From Aliiroseovarius sp. S1123 (GTDB taxonomy: Bacteria; Pseudomonadota; Alphaproteobacteria; Rhodobacterales; Rhodobacteraceae): a stretch of DNA of 64,000 nucleotides. The translations under genes and the position numbers were made by a program. This document shows, one piece after another, positions 36,452 through 45,469 of this stretch (the first letter of the stretch is position 1; each line of letters opens with the position of its first letter). The notes beneath the pieces were generated by a model, which searched no databases, was not told the origin of the DNA, and saw nothing but the letters and a program-made list of their open reading frames with translations. The stretch is from assembly GCF_023015885.1 (NCBI RefSeq), contig NZ_JALKBE010000006.1, forward strand, positions 1-64,000, written 5' to 3'.

Positions 36452-38334
36452 TGTCACTTGCAATTTCGACCACGTCCATCCCCGGTGATCTCGAGGAAAA
36501 ACTCTCGGTCATCGCGGAAGCGGGCTTTCAAGCTGTGGAGCTGCACGAGCCGGATTTCACCGGATTTCACGGGGCCGCCGAGGATGTTGCTCAGATGGCG
36601 CAGGGGTTGGGGCTGTCGATCAACCTGCTGAAGCCCTTCAACGAACTTGAAGGGTGGGACGGGAAAGAACGCACCCGCGCTTTTGATCGGCTCGAGCGGA
36701 AGTTCGACTTGATGGGCGCGCTGGGCACCGATATGCTGCTGATTGGTGCCTCCAGCCGGGAAGTGTCGATTGAGCAGGCCACAACAGATCTTGCAGATGC
36801 TGCCGCCCGTGCGAAAGCGCGTGGGATGCGTCTGGCCTATCTTGCGTTGCCGTGGGCGGGATCGGTTCAAACCGATGCGCAAGCGCTGGACCTGATTCAG
36901 CAGATCGACAGTCCCAATCTGGGTCTCGCGCTCAATAGCTATTTCTCGCTTGCGGATGGGGCGAAGCCTGCCCAGTTGCGGGACCTGCCGGGCGAACGTG
37001 TGTTCCACGTTCAGCTGTCCGACGCGCCGCGCACGCAAGGGGCCATTCGCAGTCTTAAACGGCACTTCGGCATGCTGCCCGGTTTGGGATCTCTGAACCT
37101 CGCGGGGTTCGTGAAGGTGCTGTCGCGTGCGGGTTACAATGGCGCGTGGTCGGTGGCGCGTGTGAACGAACACAGCCCGCGTCCCGGCGGGCGCACATTG
37201 GCGCAAGATGGCTATCGGGCGCTGGTGAACCTGCTGGACGAAGTGTCCCGCAGCGATCCCGACCTACGCTTCGACATCCCCGATCTTCCGCCGCGCGTTT
37301 ACACCTCGGGGTTTGAGTTTATCGAGTTTGCGGCGGACACCACCAGCGGCAAAGAGCTGACCGACATGCTGTCGGCCATGTGTTTCCGGATGGAGCGCAA
37401 ACACGTCTCAAAATCAGTCGAGCTGTGGCGACAGGGTGCGATCAATATCGTCGTGAACACCGATACAGAGGGCTTCGCGCATTCCGCCTTTATCGGCCAC
37501 GGCCCGTCGGTCTGTGACATGGGGTTGCGCGTTAAGGACGCGGAGCAGACTGTCGCGCGCGCAACCGCGCTTGGCACGCCGAAGTTCTCGCAACCCGTGG
37601 GTACGGGCGAATTGGACATTCCTGCGATCCGCGGCGTTGGCGGCAATGTGGTGCATTTCATTGACGAGAAATCCGACCTGCATCGCGTCTGGGATATCGA
37701 GTTCGAACCCGTCGCCAAGACCGAAGCCACCCAGCCAGCGGGCCTGCGCCGTATCGACCACGTGGCCCAGACCATGCGCTATGAGGAAATGCAAAGCTGG
37801 CTGCTCTACTACACCTCGACCTTCGAGATGTCGAAATCTCCGATTGTCGATGTGGCGGACCCGGCAGGTGTGGTGCACAGCCAAGCCATTGAAAGCCCAG
37901 AAGGCGAAGTGCGTCTGAACCTGAATGGCGCCGAGGGGCACCGAACTTTCGCGGCTTCGTTCTTGGCCGACAAGTTCGGGGCAGGGGTGCAGCATATCGC
38001 GTTCCTGAGCGACGACATTTTTGAGACCTCCGCGCAGCTTGCGGCACATGGTTTCCCACGGTTGGAGATCTCGCCCAACTATTACGACGATCTTCAGGCG
38101 CAGTTCGGGTTGGACGACGACCTGATCGCACGTTTGCGCGCCGGCAACATCCTCTACGACCAGCAAGGTGACACTGCCTATTACCAGATCTACAGCCAGC
38201 CGATCTTCCAAGGGTTCTTCTTCGAGATCGTCCAGCGCACCCGCAGCTATGCCGGATACGGCGCGCGCAACGCGTCCGCCCGACTGGCTGCACAGATGAA
38301 ACACCAACGACCAGCAGGGATACCGCGCACATGA
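36451..38334 (+). CDS. 3-dehydroshikimate dehydratase, TIM barrel fused to an HPPD-like domain (QuiC type)
   Basis: A 627-residue fusion. Residues 1-270 are a xylose-isomerase-like TIM barrel (AISTTSIPGDLEEKLSVIAE, LHEPDFTGFHG). Residues 285-615 are two vicinal-oxygen-chelate modules like 4-hydroxyphenylpyruvate dioxygenase (FEFIEFAAD, then RRIDHVAQTMRYEEM, QHIAFLSDD and the metal Glu in FFFEIVQRT). This architecture and length match the QuiC1-type 3-dehydroshikimate dehydratases, which make protocatechuate. ATGA overlap with the AroE-like gene supports a quinate/shikimate route. No protocatechuate-cleaving genes are in the window. Confidence 0.85.
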   Translation: MSLAISTTSIPGDLEEKLSVIAEAGFQAVELHEPDFTGFHGAAEDVAQMAQGLGLSINLLKPFNELEGWDGKERTRAFDRLERKFDLMGALGTDMLLIGASSREVSIEQATTDLADAAARAKARGMRLAYLALPWAGSVQTDAQALDLIQQIDSPNLGLALNSYFSLADGAKPAQLRDLPGERVFHVQLSDAPRTQGAIRSLKRHFGMLPGLGSLNLAGFVKVLSRAGYNGAWSVARVNEHSPRPGGRTLAQDGYRALVNLLDEVSRSDPDLRFDIPDLPPRVYTSGFEFIEFAADTTSGKELTDMLSAMCFRMERKHVSKSVELWRQGAINIVVNTDTEGFAHSAFIGHGPSVCDMGLRVKDAEQTVARATALGTPKFSQPVGTGELDIPAIRGVGGNVVHFIDEKSDLHRVWDIEFEPVAKTEATQPAGLRRIDHVAQTMRYEEMQSWLLYYTSTFEMSKSPIVDVADPAGVVHSQAIESPEGEVRLNLNGAEGHRTFAASFLADKFGAGVQHIAFLSDDIFETSAQLAAHGFPRLEISPNYYDDLQAQFGLDDDLIARLRAGNILYDQQGDTAYYQIYSQPIFQGFFFEIVQRTRSYAGYGARNASARLAAQMKHQRPAGIPRT

Positions 38335-39191
38335 AAGCCGCGCTGATTGGACAGAATATCGGGGGGTCTCTGACCCCGGACATGCATATGGCCGAGGCGA
38401 AAGCTCAGGGCTTTAATTATGCATATCAACGATTTGACACCGTAACGCCCCCGTTTAACGGGATGACCTTGAAGGAGATCCTGCAACGGGCCGAGGCTGA
38501 AGGCATGGTCGGTGTAAACGTGACCCACCCTTTCAAAGCGGACGCTGCCGGTTTGATGCACGAGCTTTCCGAGACCACACAGACGTTGGGCGCTGTGAAC
38601 ACCGTCCTGTTCGAAAATGGGCGTTGGATTGGTCACAACACTGATTATGTCGGGTTCCGCTCGGCGCTGCGGCGCGAAATGCCGATGGCATCCATTGCGA
38701 AGGTTTTGCTGGTTGGGGCAGGGGGCGCGGGCGGTGCCGTTGCGCTGGCCTTGATAGATCAAGGATGCGGTGCGCTGTGCGTAACAGACCTATCCCGTGA
38801 TCGTGCCAATGCGCTCGCCACGCGGCTGAAGGCGGCGCGACCTCGGGCGGATATTCAGGTTGTTCGTGACATTGAAAGCGCTGATCCCTCCAGCCTGAGC
38901 GGTGTCGTCAATGCAACCCCCGTTGGGATGGATGCTCATCCGGGTATGGCTTTTGATCCGGACCAGCTTTCGCCCGCGTGTTGGGTCGCAGACATCATCT
39001 ATTTTCCGCGTCAGACCGAGCTTCTGAAACGCGCCGCGTCGCGTCGCCTGCGCATAATGGACGGGTCTGGCATGGCAATTTTTCAGGCGGCGGCCGCGTT
39101 TCACTTGCTGACCGGGAAAGCGGCATCTCCTGAACGGATGTCCGAGCAGTTCAAGCATCTTGTATCTTTGGAGCGGGAGGAAATGGCATGA
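38331..39191 (+). CDS. shikimate/quinate dehydrogenase family protein (AroE-like)
   Basis: A 286-residue AroE-fold enzyme. The substrate-site serine-threonine is in GGSLTPDMH, the catalytic Lys in VNVTHPFKAD near residue 65 and the catalytic Asp in NTDYVGF near 104. The NAD(P) motif GAGGAGGAVALAL is near 128. Position in a catabolic operon indicates oxidation of shikimate or quinate to the 3-dehydro compound for the dehydratase upstream, rather than the biosynthetic role. Confidence 0.87.
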   Translation: MKAALIGQNIGGSLTPDMHMAEAKAQGFNYAYQRFDTVTPPFNGMTLKEILQRAEAEGMVGVNVTHPFKADAAGLMHELSETTQTLGAVNTVLFENGRWIGHNTDYVGFRSALRREMPMASIAKVLLVGAGGAGGAVALALIDQGCGALCVTDLSRDRANALATRLKAARPRADIQVVRDIESADPSSLSGVVNATPVGMDAHPGMAFDPDQLSPACWVADIIYFPRQTELLKRAASRRLRIMDGSGMAIFQAAAAFHLLTGKAASPERMSEQFKHLVSLEREEMA

Positions 39192-40012
39192 CCACCCAAT
39201 CTTCAGATGCAGACGCCATTCGCCATTGGTGGCGCACCTCGATCATCGACATGGAACCGGGCAAGATCGCGTTCCGGGGCCACCCAATTCAGGACCTGAT
39301 TGGCAATGTGTCCTTTCCCCAGATGATCTGGCTGATGGTGCGCGGTGACATGCCAAACGCCGACGAAGCCGCCCTGTTCGAAGCCGCTTTGGTGGCCGGG
39401 GTGGATCACGGACCACAGGCGCCCTCGATCGCCGCTGCGCGTATGGCGGCGACCTGCGGGGTTGGGCTGAACAACGCCATGGCGACGGCTGTAAACATGC
39501 TGGGCGATGTGCATGGTGGCGCGGGCGAGCAATGCGCCGAGCTTTACTATGGCATCTCGGACAAGCTGCGCGCGGGGCAGGGGCTGAACGAGGCCGTCAC
39601 CAGTGGGCTGGACGACTGGCGCACGCAGTATGGGAAGATCGTCTCGGGCTTTGGGCACAGGTTCCACAAACCCGTCGATCCGCGTGCCCCGCGGCTGATG
39701 CAATTGGTGCGCGACGCTGCGGCCAAAGGCACGGTGTCCGGCCGTTTTGCCGATATCGGCGAAGAGGTTCAGGCCGAGCTTGGTCGTCAGCGCGGCGGGC
39801 GTCCCATTGCGATGAACATTGACGGCGCGACCGCGGTAATTTTCTGCGAACTCGGCTTCCCGGCACCCCTGTCGCGCGGGCTGTTTTGCCTGTCTAGATC
39901 CGTCGGCGTGCTGGCGCATGCTTGGGAGCAGATGAACCAGGGTGGTCGGAACAAAGGTCCGATGCCGCCCAGCTATTTACCACTTTATGAAGCGAAAGAA
40001 GATGACCGGTGA
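39188..40012 (+). CDS. citryl-CoA lyase / citrate-synthase-like protein
   Basis: A 274-residue protein with only the citrate synthase large-domain core, as in citryl-CoA lyases and the C-terminal part of ATP-citrate lyase. Active-site elements are kept: GDVHGGAGEQ (His), GFGHRFHK with VDPRAPRL, and NIDGATAVIFCELG (Asp). It should make or break a C-C bond beside a CoA thioester. Its place in this operon is unexpected; the substrate may be a CoA ester of a pathway intermediate. Overlaps both neighbours. Confidence 0.8.
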   Translation: MTTQSSDADAIRHWWRTSIIDMEPGKIAFRGHPIQDLIGNVSFPQMIWLMVRGDMPNADEAALFEAALVAGVDHGPQAPSIAAARMAATCGVGLNNAMATAVNMLGDVHGGAGEQCAELYYGISDKLRAGQGLNEAVTSGLDDWRTQYGKIVSGFGHRFHKPVDPRAPRLMQLVRDAAAKGTVSGRFADIGEEVQAELGRQRGGRPIAMNIDGATAVIFCELGFPAPLSRGLFCLSRSVGVLAHAWEQMNQGGRNKGPMPPSYLPLYEAKEDDR

Positions 40013-41198
40013 CGCACCGAAAACCTTCCGGGTCGGCCTTGTTGGATGTGGCCGCATAAGTGACATCTATCTGACGACACTTGCGAAATTCCCTGAACTC
40101 GAGGTTGTAGCCTGTGCCAGCCTTGATCTGGAGGAGAGCCGGGCAAAGGCCGCGCAACACGGGATTGCACGCGCCTGTTCCGTGGACGAGGTGATTGCCG
40201 ATCCCCAGATCGATTGCATCCTCAACCTGACCATTCCGGCAGCCCATGCTGATATCACGCGGCGGGCGCTTCTGGCGGGCAAACATGTCTACTCGGAAAA
40301 ACCCTTTGTGACGGACATGGACGACGGGCGCGAGCTGCTGGAATTGGCCGAGGCACGCGGGCTGAAGCTGGGCAATGCGCCTGACACCTTCCTTGGCGGA
40401 CGCTGGCAAACCGTGCGCCGTTTGATCGACGAGGGCGCGATTGGTCGTCCGACCGGGGTGTTCGCCCATGTGGGCACCCATGGCACAGAACGGCACCACC
40501 CGAACCCGGATTTCTATTATCAGACAGGGGGCGGGCCGCTTCTGGACCTTGGTCCCTACTACCTGACTGCCATGGTGTTCTGCCTTGGCCCCATCGCGCG
40601 CGTGGCGGGCATGGCAAACCGCGCCTTTGACCGCCGCCAGATCGAAAACGGCCCCCGCAATGGCGAATGGATAGATGTGCAGGTCGATACCCATTCGCTC
40701 AGCTTGATCGAGTTTGAAACCGGGGCCATCGGTTCGATGACCATGAGTTTCGACATCTGGGACAGCGAAACCCCGCGGTTCGAGATCTATGGCGAGACCG
40801 GCGTGATCTCGATCCCCGATCCCGACCCTGTGCATGGGGCGAATGATTTTCACGGCCCGGTCTGGCTGCGCACGCGCGAGACCTCGCGCTGGTCACACCA
40901 ACCTCGCCCCACCGGACGCGACGATTGGCAAGTGGTCGAGAACACCCACGGCTTCAATGAAAACAGCCGCGGTCTGGGCTTGCTTGATCTGGCCTTGGCG
41001 GTGCGGGACGACCGGCCCGTACGGGCAAGCGGTGCGCTGTCTTTCCACGTGTTCGAGGTGATGGACGCCATCGCCCGCGCCCCGCACGAAGGGCTCTACC
41101 AGAGTATTGCCAGCACATGTCCCGTGCCCGAACCGCTTCCCGAAACCTTCCCTGCCAGCGAAAACACCAGGACTCATGAGGCCGCCAATGCCCATTGA
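40002..41198 (+). CDS. Gfo/Idh/MocA family oxidoreductase
   Basis: A 398-residue NAD(P)-dependent enzyme with VGLVGCGRISDIY at residues 10-22 and YSEKPFVTDMDDG near 103. It starts at 40002, 11 bases inside the preceding gene's end. Together with 41855-43045 and 32374-33459 it gives three distinct family members in one regulon, implying several oxidation or epimerisation steps on a polyol or sugar acid. Confidence 0.87.
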   Translation: MTGDAPKTFRVGLVGCGRISDIYLTTLAKFPELEVVACASLDLEESRAKAAQHGIARACSVDEVIADPQIDCILNLTIPAAHADITRRALLAGKHVYSEKPFVTDMDDGRELLELAEARGLKLGNAPDTFLGGRWQTVRRLIDEGAIGRPTGVFAHVGTHGTERHHPNPDFYYQTGGGPLLDLGPYYLTAMVFCLGPIARVAGMANRAFDRRQIENGPRNGEWIDVQVDTHSLSLIEFETGAIGSMTMSFDIWDSETPRFEIYGETGVISIPDPDPVHGANDFHGPVWLRTRETSRWSHQPRPTGRDDWQVVENTHGFNENSRGLGLLDLALAVRDDRPVRASGALSFHVFEVMDAIARAPHEGLYQSIASTCPVPEPLPETFPASENTRTHEAANAH

Positions 41199-41853
41199 AA
41201 CCGTTACTATCGCCGAGCCGTTTTTCGGCATACGCCACGTCACGGTCGAGGCCCAGTATGAGGTCTCCGACCGCGCGATTGTGGTGAACGTCTCCGACCG
41301 CCCCATTCGTGTCGAGCGGCAGACCCTTGCCCCGCTGCAATCGGCGATCTTCGCCAATGTTACCTTGGACGATGTGGATCGCGCCATCGTGGTAGAGCGG
41401 TTCGACGCCCATGCCGATGACGCCGCCCTTTGCGCTGACGTGCGCAAGGCGTGGCCGACGGCTTTTGAGTTGCGAGGGGAAGAACGGCTGCGCGGGGTTG
41501 AACACTACATGTCGCCCAAGGTTTTCGTCGGCAATATCGGTCTGACCATGTATCATTCTGCCTCGGTGCCGTTGAATGTCGGTCTGCACAAAGATCACCC
41601 GTTCTGCCCGGTGCCGGGCTTTCGCGAGGTGCACACCCAGATCGTCGGGTTCGGCAAGATGCAGCAATGCCGCGAACGCGACCCGGCCACGCTGTATCTG
41701 GAAGAACCAATGGCGCCGGGCATGACCCATCGACCGATGTATGACGACCAAGGCAACTATCCTTGGCACCAATATGAAACGACCACGCCCAGCATTTTCA
41801 TGGCGCTGGAAATCCTGCCCGAGGGGGCAGAGATCCCGAAACTGGGAGGATAA
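41188..41853 (+). CDS. uncharacterised cupin-like protein
   Basis: A 221-residue protein that I do not recognise with certainty. The middle shows clustered histidines (GLHKDHPFCPVPGFREVHTQIVG in pieces HKDHPF and REVH) in an all-beta context, consistent with a cupin metal site, and a later WHQYETTTPS. It sits between two Gfo/Idh genes with overlaps, so it probably handles the same substrate, as isomerase, lyase or dioxygenase. Start at 41188 by overlap with the preceding stop. Confidence 0.65.
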   Translation: MPIETVTIAEPFFGIRHVTVEAQYEVSDRAIVVNVSDRPIRVERQTLAPLQSAIFANVTLDDVDRAIVVERFDAHADDAALCADVRKAWPTAFELRGEERLRGVEHYMSPKVFVGNIGLTMYHSASVPLNVGLHKDHPFCPVPGFREVHTQIVGFGKMQQCRERDPATLYLEEPMAPGMTHRPMYDDQGNYPWHQYETTTPSIFMALEILPEGAEIPKLGG

Positions 41854-41854
41854 A

Positions 41855-43045
41855 ATGACCGAAAGACTTCTGCCTGAAAACTTGGATTTCAACGGGCCAT
41901 TCCCGGCCCTCTCGCGCCGCCTGCGCCTTGGTGTCGTTGGCGGCGGACGCATTTCGGCGACGCAGGCCACCGCCGCGCGGATGACCGACAGGTGGGAGGT
42001 GGTGGCTGGTGCGCTGTCGTCCGACCCGAAGAGGGCGAAGGCGCGTGGCGCGGAGTGGTTCATGGATCCAGATCGCTGCTATGCCTCGTTCGAGAAGATG
42101 GCGCAGGCCGAGGCCATTCGTCCCGATGGCGTCGACGCGGTGATGATCACCACGCCGAACAACCTGCATTTCCCCGCGGCCAAGGCCTTTCTGGACGCGG
42201 GCATCGACGTGATCTGCGACAAGCCCCTGACCAACGAGGTGGACGAGGCCACGGCGCTGATCGACCTGACCGCACAAACCGGGCGGGTGTTCGGTGTGGG
42301 CTATGTCATGTCTTGTTTTCCAATGATCCGTCAGGCGCGCGAAATCGTGGCCGTGGGGCGCATTGGCAACATCAACCAGATCCATGTGGAGTTCCTGCAG
42401 GACTGGATGACGCCCGATGATGCGGCCGACGCGCCGCATGTGAAATGGCGGCTCGATCCGAAGATCTCGGGCCCGACCAGTTGTGTGGGCGACATCGGCA
42501 CCCACGCGGCCCATCTGGCGAGCTTTGTCAGCGGGCTTGAAATGACGGACCTGCGGGCTGAGTTCCATGTCTGCGGCACGCCAAAGCCGCTTGAAGACAC
42601 GGTGTTCATGTTCACACGTTTCCAAAACGATGTGCCCGGCACGCTGATGGCGACCCGTCTTGCACCGGGCAATCGCGGTGGGTTGCGGCTTCGGATCTAC
42701 GGGTCCGAGGGCGGTCTGGAATGGGATTTGGAAACCGCCGAGCAGCTGAAATTCTATCGCTTTGGCGAGGCGGATCGCGTGATCAGCCGTGGTCATGGCC
42801 ACGGGGTCAGCGCCGCGACCGAGCGGCTCGTGCGCACTGGTCGTGGCTTTTCAGAGGGGTTCATTGAGGCTTGGGCCAATCTCTATACCGAGTTTGCCAT
42901 GGCCGTGGCGGCGCGGCGCGACGAAGTGGCGTTGCCGGATGATTGGCTGAGCTTCCCCAAAGTGGCTGAAGGTGCCACCGGGGTGCAATTCATCGCGGCC
43001 TCGGTTCGGTCGAATGAGCAAGGCGGGGAGTGGGTCACGATCTGA
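41855..43045 (+). CDS. Gfo/Idh/MocA family oxidoreductase
   Basis: A 396-residue enzyme with LGVVGGGRISATQA at residues 25-38 and ICDKPLTNEVDEA near 122. The N-terminal 20 residues precede the Rossmann fold, slightly longer than usual. Start at 41855 follows GGGAGGA. It is the last gene of the TRAP-led unit; a 119-base gap with the second 17-bp palindrome follows. Confidence 0.88.
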   Translation: MTERLLPENLDFNGPFPALSRRLRLGVVGGGRISATQATAARMTDRWEVVAGALSSDPKRAKARGAEWFMDPDRCYASFEKMAQAEAIRPDGVDAVMITTPNNLHFPAAKAFLDAGIDVICDKPLTNEVDEATALIDLTAQTGRVFGVGYVMSCFPMIRQAREIVAVGRIGNINQIHVEFLQDWMTPDDAADAPHVKWRLDPKISGPTSCVGDIGTHAAHLASFVSGLEMTDLRAEFHVCGTPKPLEDTVFMFTRFQNDVPGTLMATRLAPGNRGGLRLRIYGSEGGLEWDLETAEQLKFYRFGEADRVISRGHGHGVSAATERLVRTGRGFSEGFIEAWANLYTEFAMAVAARRDEVALPDDWLSFPKVAEGATGVQFIAASVRSNEQGGEWVTI

Positions 43046-43095
43046 CCCAAATTGGGCAGAGTAACCGGGTTTGAAATCAGTAATTGAAATTATCA

Positions 43096-43112
43096 AAAAT
43101 ATCAGATATTTT
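43096..43112. promoter_or_regulatory. 17-bp perfect palindrome, putative FCD-GntR operator (second operon)
   Basis: The same AAAATATCAGATATTTT as at 33458-33474, 53 bases before the ATG at 43165. Two identical 17-mers 9.6 kb apart, both in front of catabolic units, strongly suggest one regulator. Confidence 0.7.
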
Positions 43113-43164
43113 AGATTGCGTAGGATAAACCTGCGACTCACTGATTTCGTCCGGAGCCCGTTCC

Positions 43165-44079
43165 ATGCCCGATACTGCCCATCAGGCCGATGACACTTCG
43201 CTGTATTCATTGGCGCATCTGACCCTGATCGGGGCGTCGCCGCCCGAGCTGGTCTATATCGCTGCACGTGCGGGCTATGACGCTGTCAGCCCGCGCTTTA
43301 TCCCGATGAAAGTCCCGGGGGAGTTCACGGAAGCCCCTGTGGACAAGGCGCAGGTGCAGGCCACGAAGACGGCCTTGGCCTCGACCGGGTTGAAGGTGTT
43401 GGATGTAGAGCTTGCCCGCATTACCGAAGATGTGGACCCGCGCAGTTTTGAGCGCGCTTTGGAACTTGGCGGCGAGTTGGGTGCCAAGCGGATGATCATG
43501 TCGGCCTGGACGCCGACCCGCGACGACCGCAACTTTTTGGTCGATGTCTATGGCGAGACATGCGATTTGGCCGAGCCCTATGGCATCACGGTCGACCTTG
43601 AATTCCCGTCCTTCTCGCGCTTGCGCACACTGGACGAAGCGCTGGATATCGTTCGTGCTGCGGACCGTCCGAACGGTGGCATTCTGGTGGATACGCTCTA
43701 TCTGCACCTCAGCCGCGTCGATCTGGGCGAGCTTTTGCACGTCCCGTCCGAACTGTTTCACTTCCTGCACATCTCGGACTGCTTGCCGGGCATCGCGGAC
43801 ACGCGTGAAGGGATGATCCAGCTGGCCCGTGACGCACGACTGTATCCGGGCGAAGGCTGGATTGACTTTGCTGGCATCATCGAACGGATGCCCCCGGTCG
43901 ATTACTCGATCGAACTGCCCAACCAGAGCCGCGTGGCGGAACTGGGATACGAAGAACATGCGCGGCGTTGCCTTACGCACGCGAAACGAACCTTCGGCGA
44001 GGCGCGCTCTCAGCGCCGGATGCCGGATGCAGCTACTCTCCAACACAATGAGGAACATCATGAGCAAAGAGCTCACTGA
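43165..44079 (+). CDS. sugar phosphate isomerase/epimerase family protein (TIM barrel)
   Basis: A 304-residue xylose-isomerase-like TIM barrel (AP-endonuclease family 2). Typical parts are ELVYIAARAGYDAVSPRF near the start, VDLEFPSFSRLRTLDEALD with the metal Glu, GILVDTLYLHLS and FLHISDC. IolE, hydroxypyruvate isomerase and sugar epimerases share this fold, so the reaction cannot be fixed. First gene of the second operator-controlled unit; its end overlaps the aldehyde dehydrogenase start. Confidence 0.83.
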   Translation: MPDTAHQADDTSLYSLAHLTLIGASPPELVYIAARAGYDAVSPRFIPMKVPGEFTEAPVDKAQVQATKTALASTGLKVLDVELARITEDVDPRSFERALELGGELGAKRMIMSAWTPTRDDRNFLVDVYGETCDLAEPYGITVDLEFPSFSRLRTLDEALDIVRAADRPNGGILVDTLYLHLSRVDLGELLHVPSELFHFLHISDCLPGIADTREGMIQLARDARLYPGEGWIDFAGIIERMPPVDYSIELPNQSRVAELGYEEHARRCLTHAKRTFGEARSQRRMPDAATLQHNEEHHEQRAH

Positions 44080-45469
44080 CGCGGATCGCCAGTTGGCGGC
44101 CGACATGCTGGCGCGTGCGCGCGCGGCCATGGCTGAAATCGAAGACTGGTCGCAGGAGCGCCTGGACCGCCTGTCACAGGCGATTGCTTGGTATGCGGGC
44201 AACGAGAAAACCTTCACCCGTCTTGCCGAACAGGGCGTGGATGAAAGTGGCATCGGTGACCGCGCAGGTCGTCCCGGCAAACGCTTCAAGATCCAGATGG
44301 TGCTGCGTGATGTGTTGCGCACTCCGTCCACCGGTATCGTTGAGGTGGACGAGGAAAAAGGGCTGGTGAAATACGCCAAGCCCGCCGGTGTGATTGCCTC
44401 GTTGATCCCGATGACGAACCCGGCGATGACGCCGCCGGTGACCGGTGTGTCTTCGGCCAATGCACGCAACGCGGTGATTTTCTCGCCCCACCCGCGCACT
44501 GCCCAGACCACATGGGAAATGACCGAGGTGATGCGCGCGGCGTGTCGTGCTGTGGGTGCGCCTGAGGACCTGTTCCAAGCGATCCGCAAGCCGTCCATCC
44601 CGCTGACCCAGCACCTGATGGAGATCTGCGATCTGACGCTGGCCACCGGCGGCAAGCCGATGGTGAAAGCAGCCTATAGCTCGGGTCGTCCGGCTTATGG
44701 CGTGGGTGCGGGAAACAGCTCGATCGTCATTGACGAAACGGCTGATCTGGACATCGCCGCGATGAACACGCGCATCTCGAAAACCTCGGATTTTGGATCG
44801 GGCTGTTCGGCGGATGGGAACATCATCATCCAGAAGTCGATCTATGAAGATATGGTCAAGGCGCTGGAGGCCGAGGGTGGCTATCTGTGTTCGACCGAAG
44901 AAAAAGCGATGCTTGAGGCCGCCATGTGGGACGAGAAAGGCAATCGTACTTTCCCGACCATCGCCTGCCGCCCGCAGCAAACCGCCGAGGTCGCCGGGTT
45001 CTCTATCCCTGAGGATCGCAAGTTCCTGATGGTGGAAAACCAAGGGCAGATCGGGCCCGAGCACAAGTTCTCGAAAGAGAAGCTGACCACGCTGATGGCG
45101 CTGTATCACTTCGAGAGTTTCGATGATGCGCTCGACACGGTAAGCCAAATCTATGCCACCGGCGGCAAGGGCCATTCCTGCGGCATCTACTCGCACAATG
45201 ACGAGAACATCGACCGTCTGGCCCGTCTGGCCCCGGTCAGCCGCATGATGGTGCGCCAGCCGCAGAGCAAGGCCAATGCAGGCGCTTGGACCAACGGCAT
45301 GCCGATGACCAGCTCGCTGGGGTGCGGCATCTGGGGCGGCAACATCACCAATGAAAACGTCACCATGAAACACATGATGAACTACACATGGGTCTCGCGG
45401 CCCATCGCCGAAGATCGCCCCTCGGAAGAGGAGCTGTTTGGCGAGTTCTACGGACAGGAGGTCGCATGA
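44060..45469 (+). CDS. CoA-acylating aldehyde dehydrogenase (SauS/EutE-like)
   Basis: A 469-residue aldehyde dehydrogenase of the acylating subgroup that converts an aldehyde plus CoA and NAD+ to an acyl-CoA. The probable catalytic Cys lies in GSGCSADGNIII near residue 251, and NPAMTPPVTG (NP in the nucleotide site) near 117. Overall it resembles sulfoacetaldehyde dehydrogenase (acylating) and EutE more than hydrolytic ALDHs. It overlaps the ThDP enzyme by ATGA; a carbonyl product of that enzyme may be its substrate. Confidence 0.8.
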   Translation: MSKELTDADRQLAADMLARARAAMAEIEDWSQERLDRLSQAIAWYAGNEKTFTRLAEQGVDESGIGDRAGRPGKRFKIQMVLRDVLRTPSTGIVEVDEEKGLVKYAKPAGVIASLIPMTNPAMTPPVTGVSSANARNAVIFSPHPRTAQTTWEMTEVMRAACRAVGAPEDLFQAIRKPSIPLTQHLMEICDLTLATGGKPMVKAAYSSGRPAYGVGAGNSSIVIDETADLDIAAMNTRISKTSDFGSGCSADGNIIIQKSIYEDMVKALEAEGGYLCSTEEKAMLEAAMWDEKGNRTFPTIACRPQQTAEVAGFSIPEDRKFLMVENQGQIGPEHKFSKEKLTTLMALYHFESFDDALDTVSQIYATGGKGHSCGIYSHNDENIDRLARLAPVSRMMVRQPQSKANAGAWTNGMPMTSSLGCGIWGGNITNENVTMKHMMNYTWVSRPIAEDRPSEEELFGEFYGQEVA

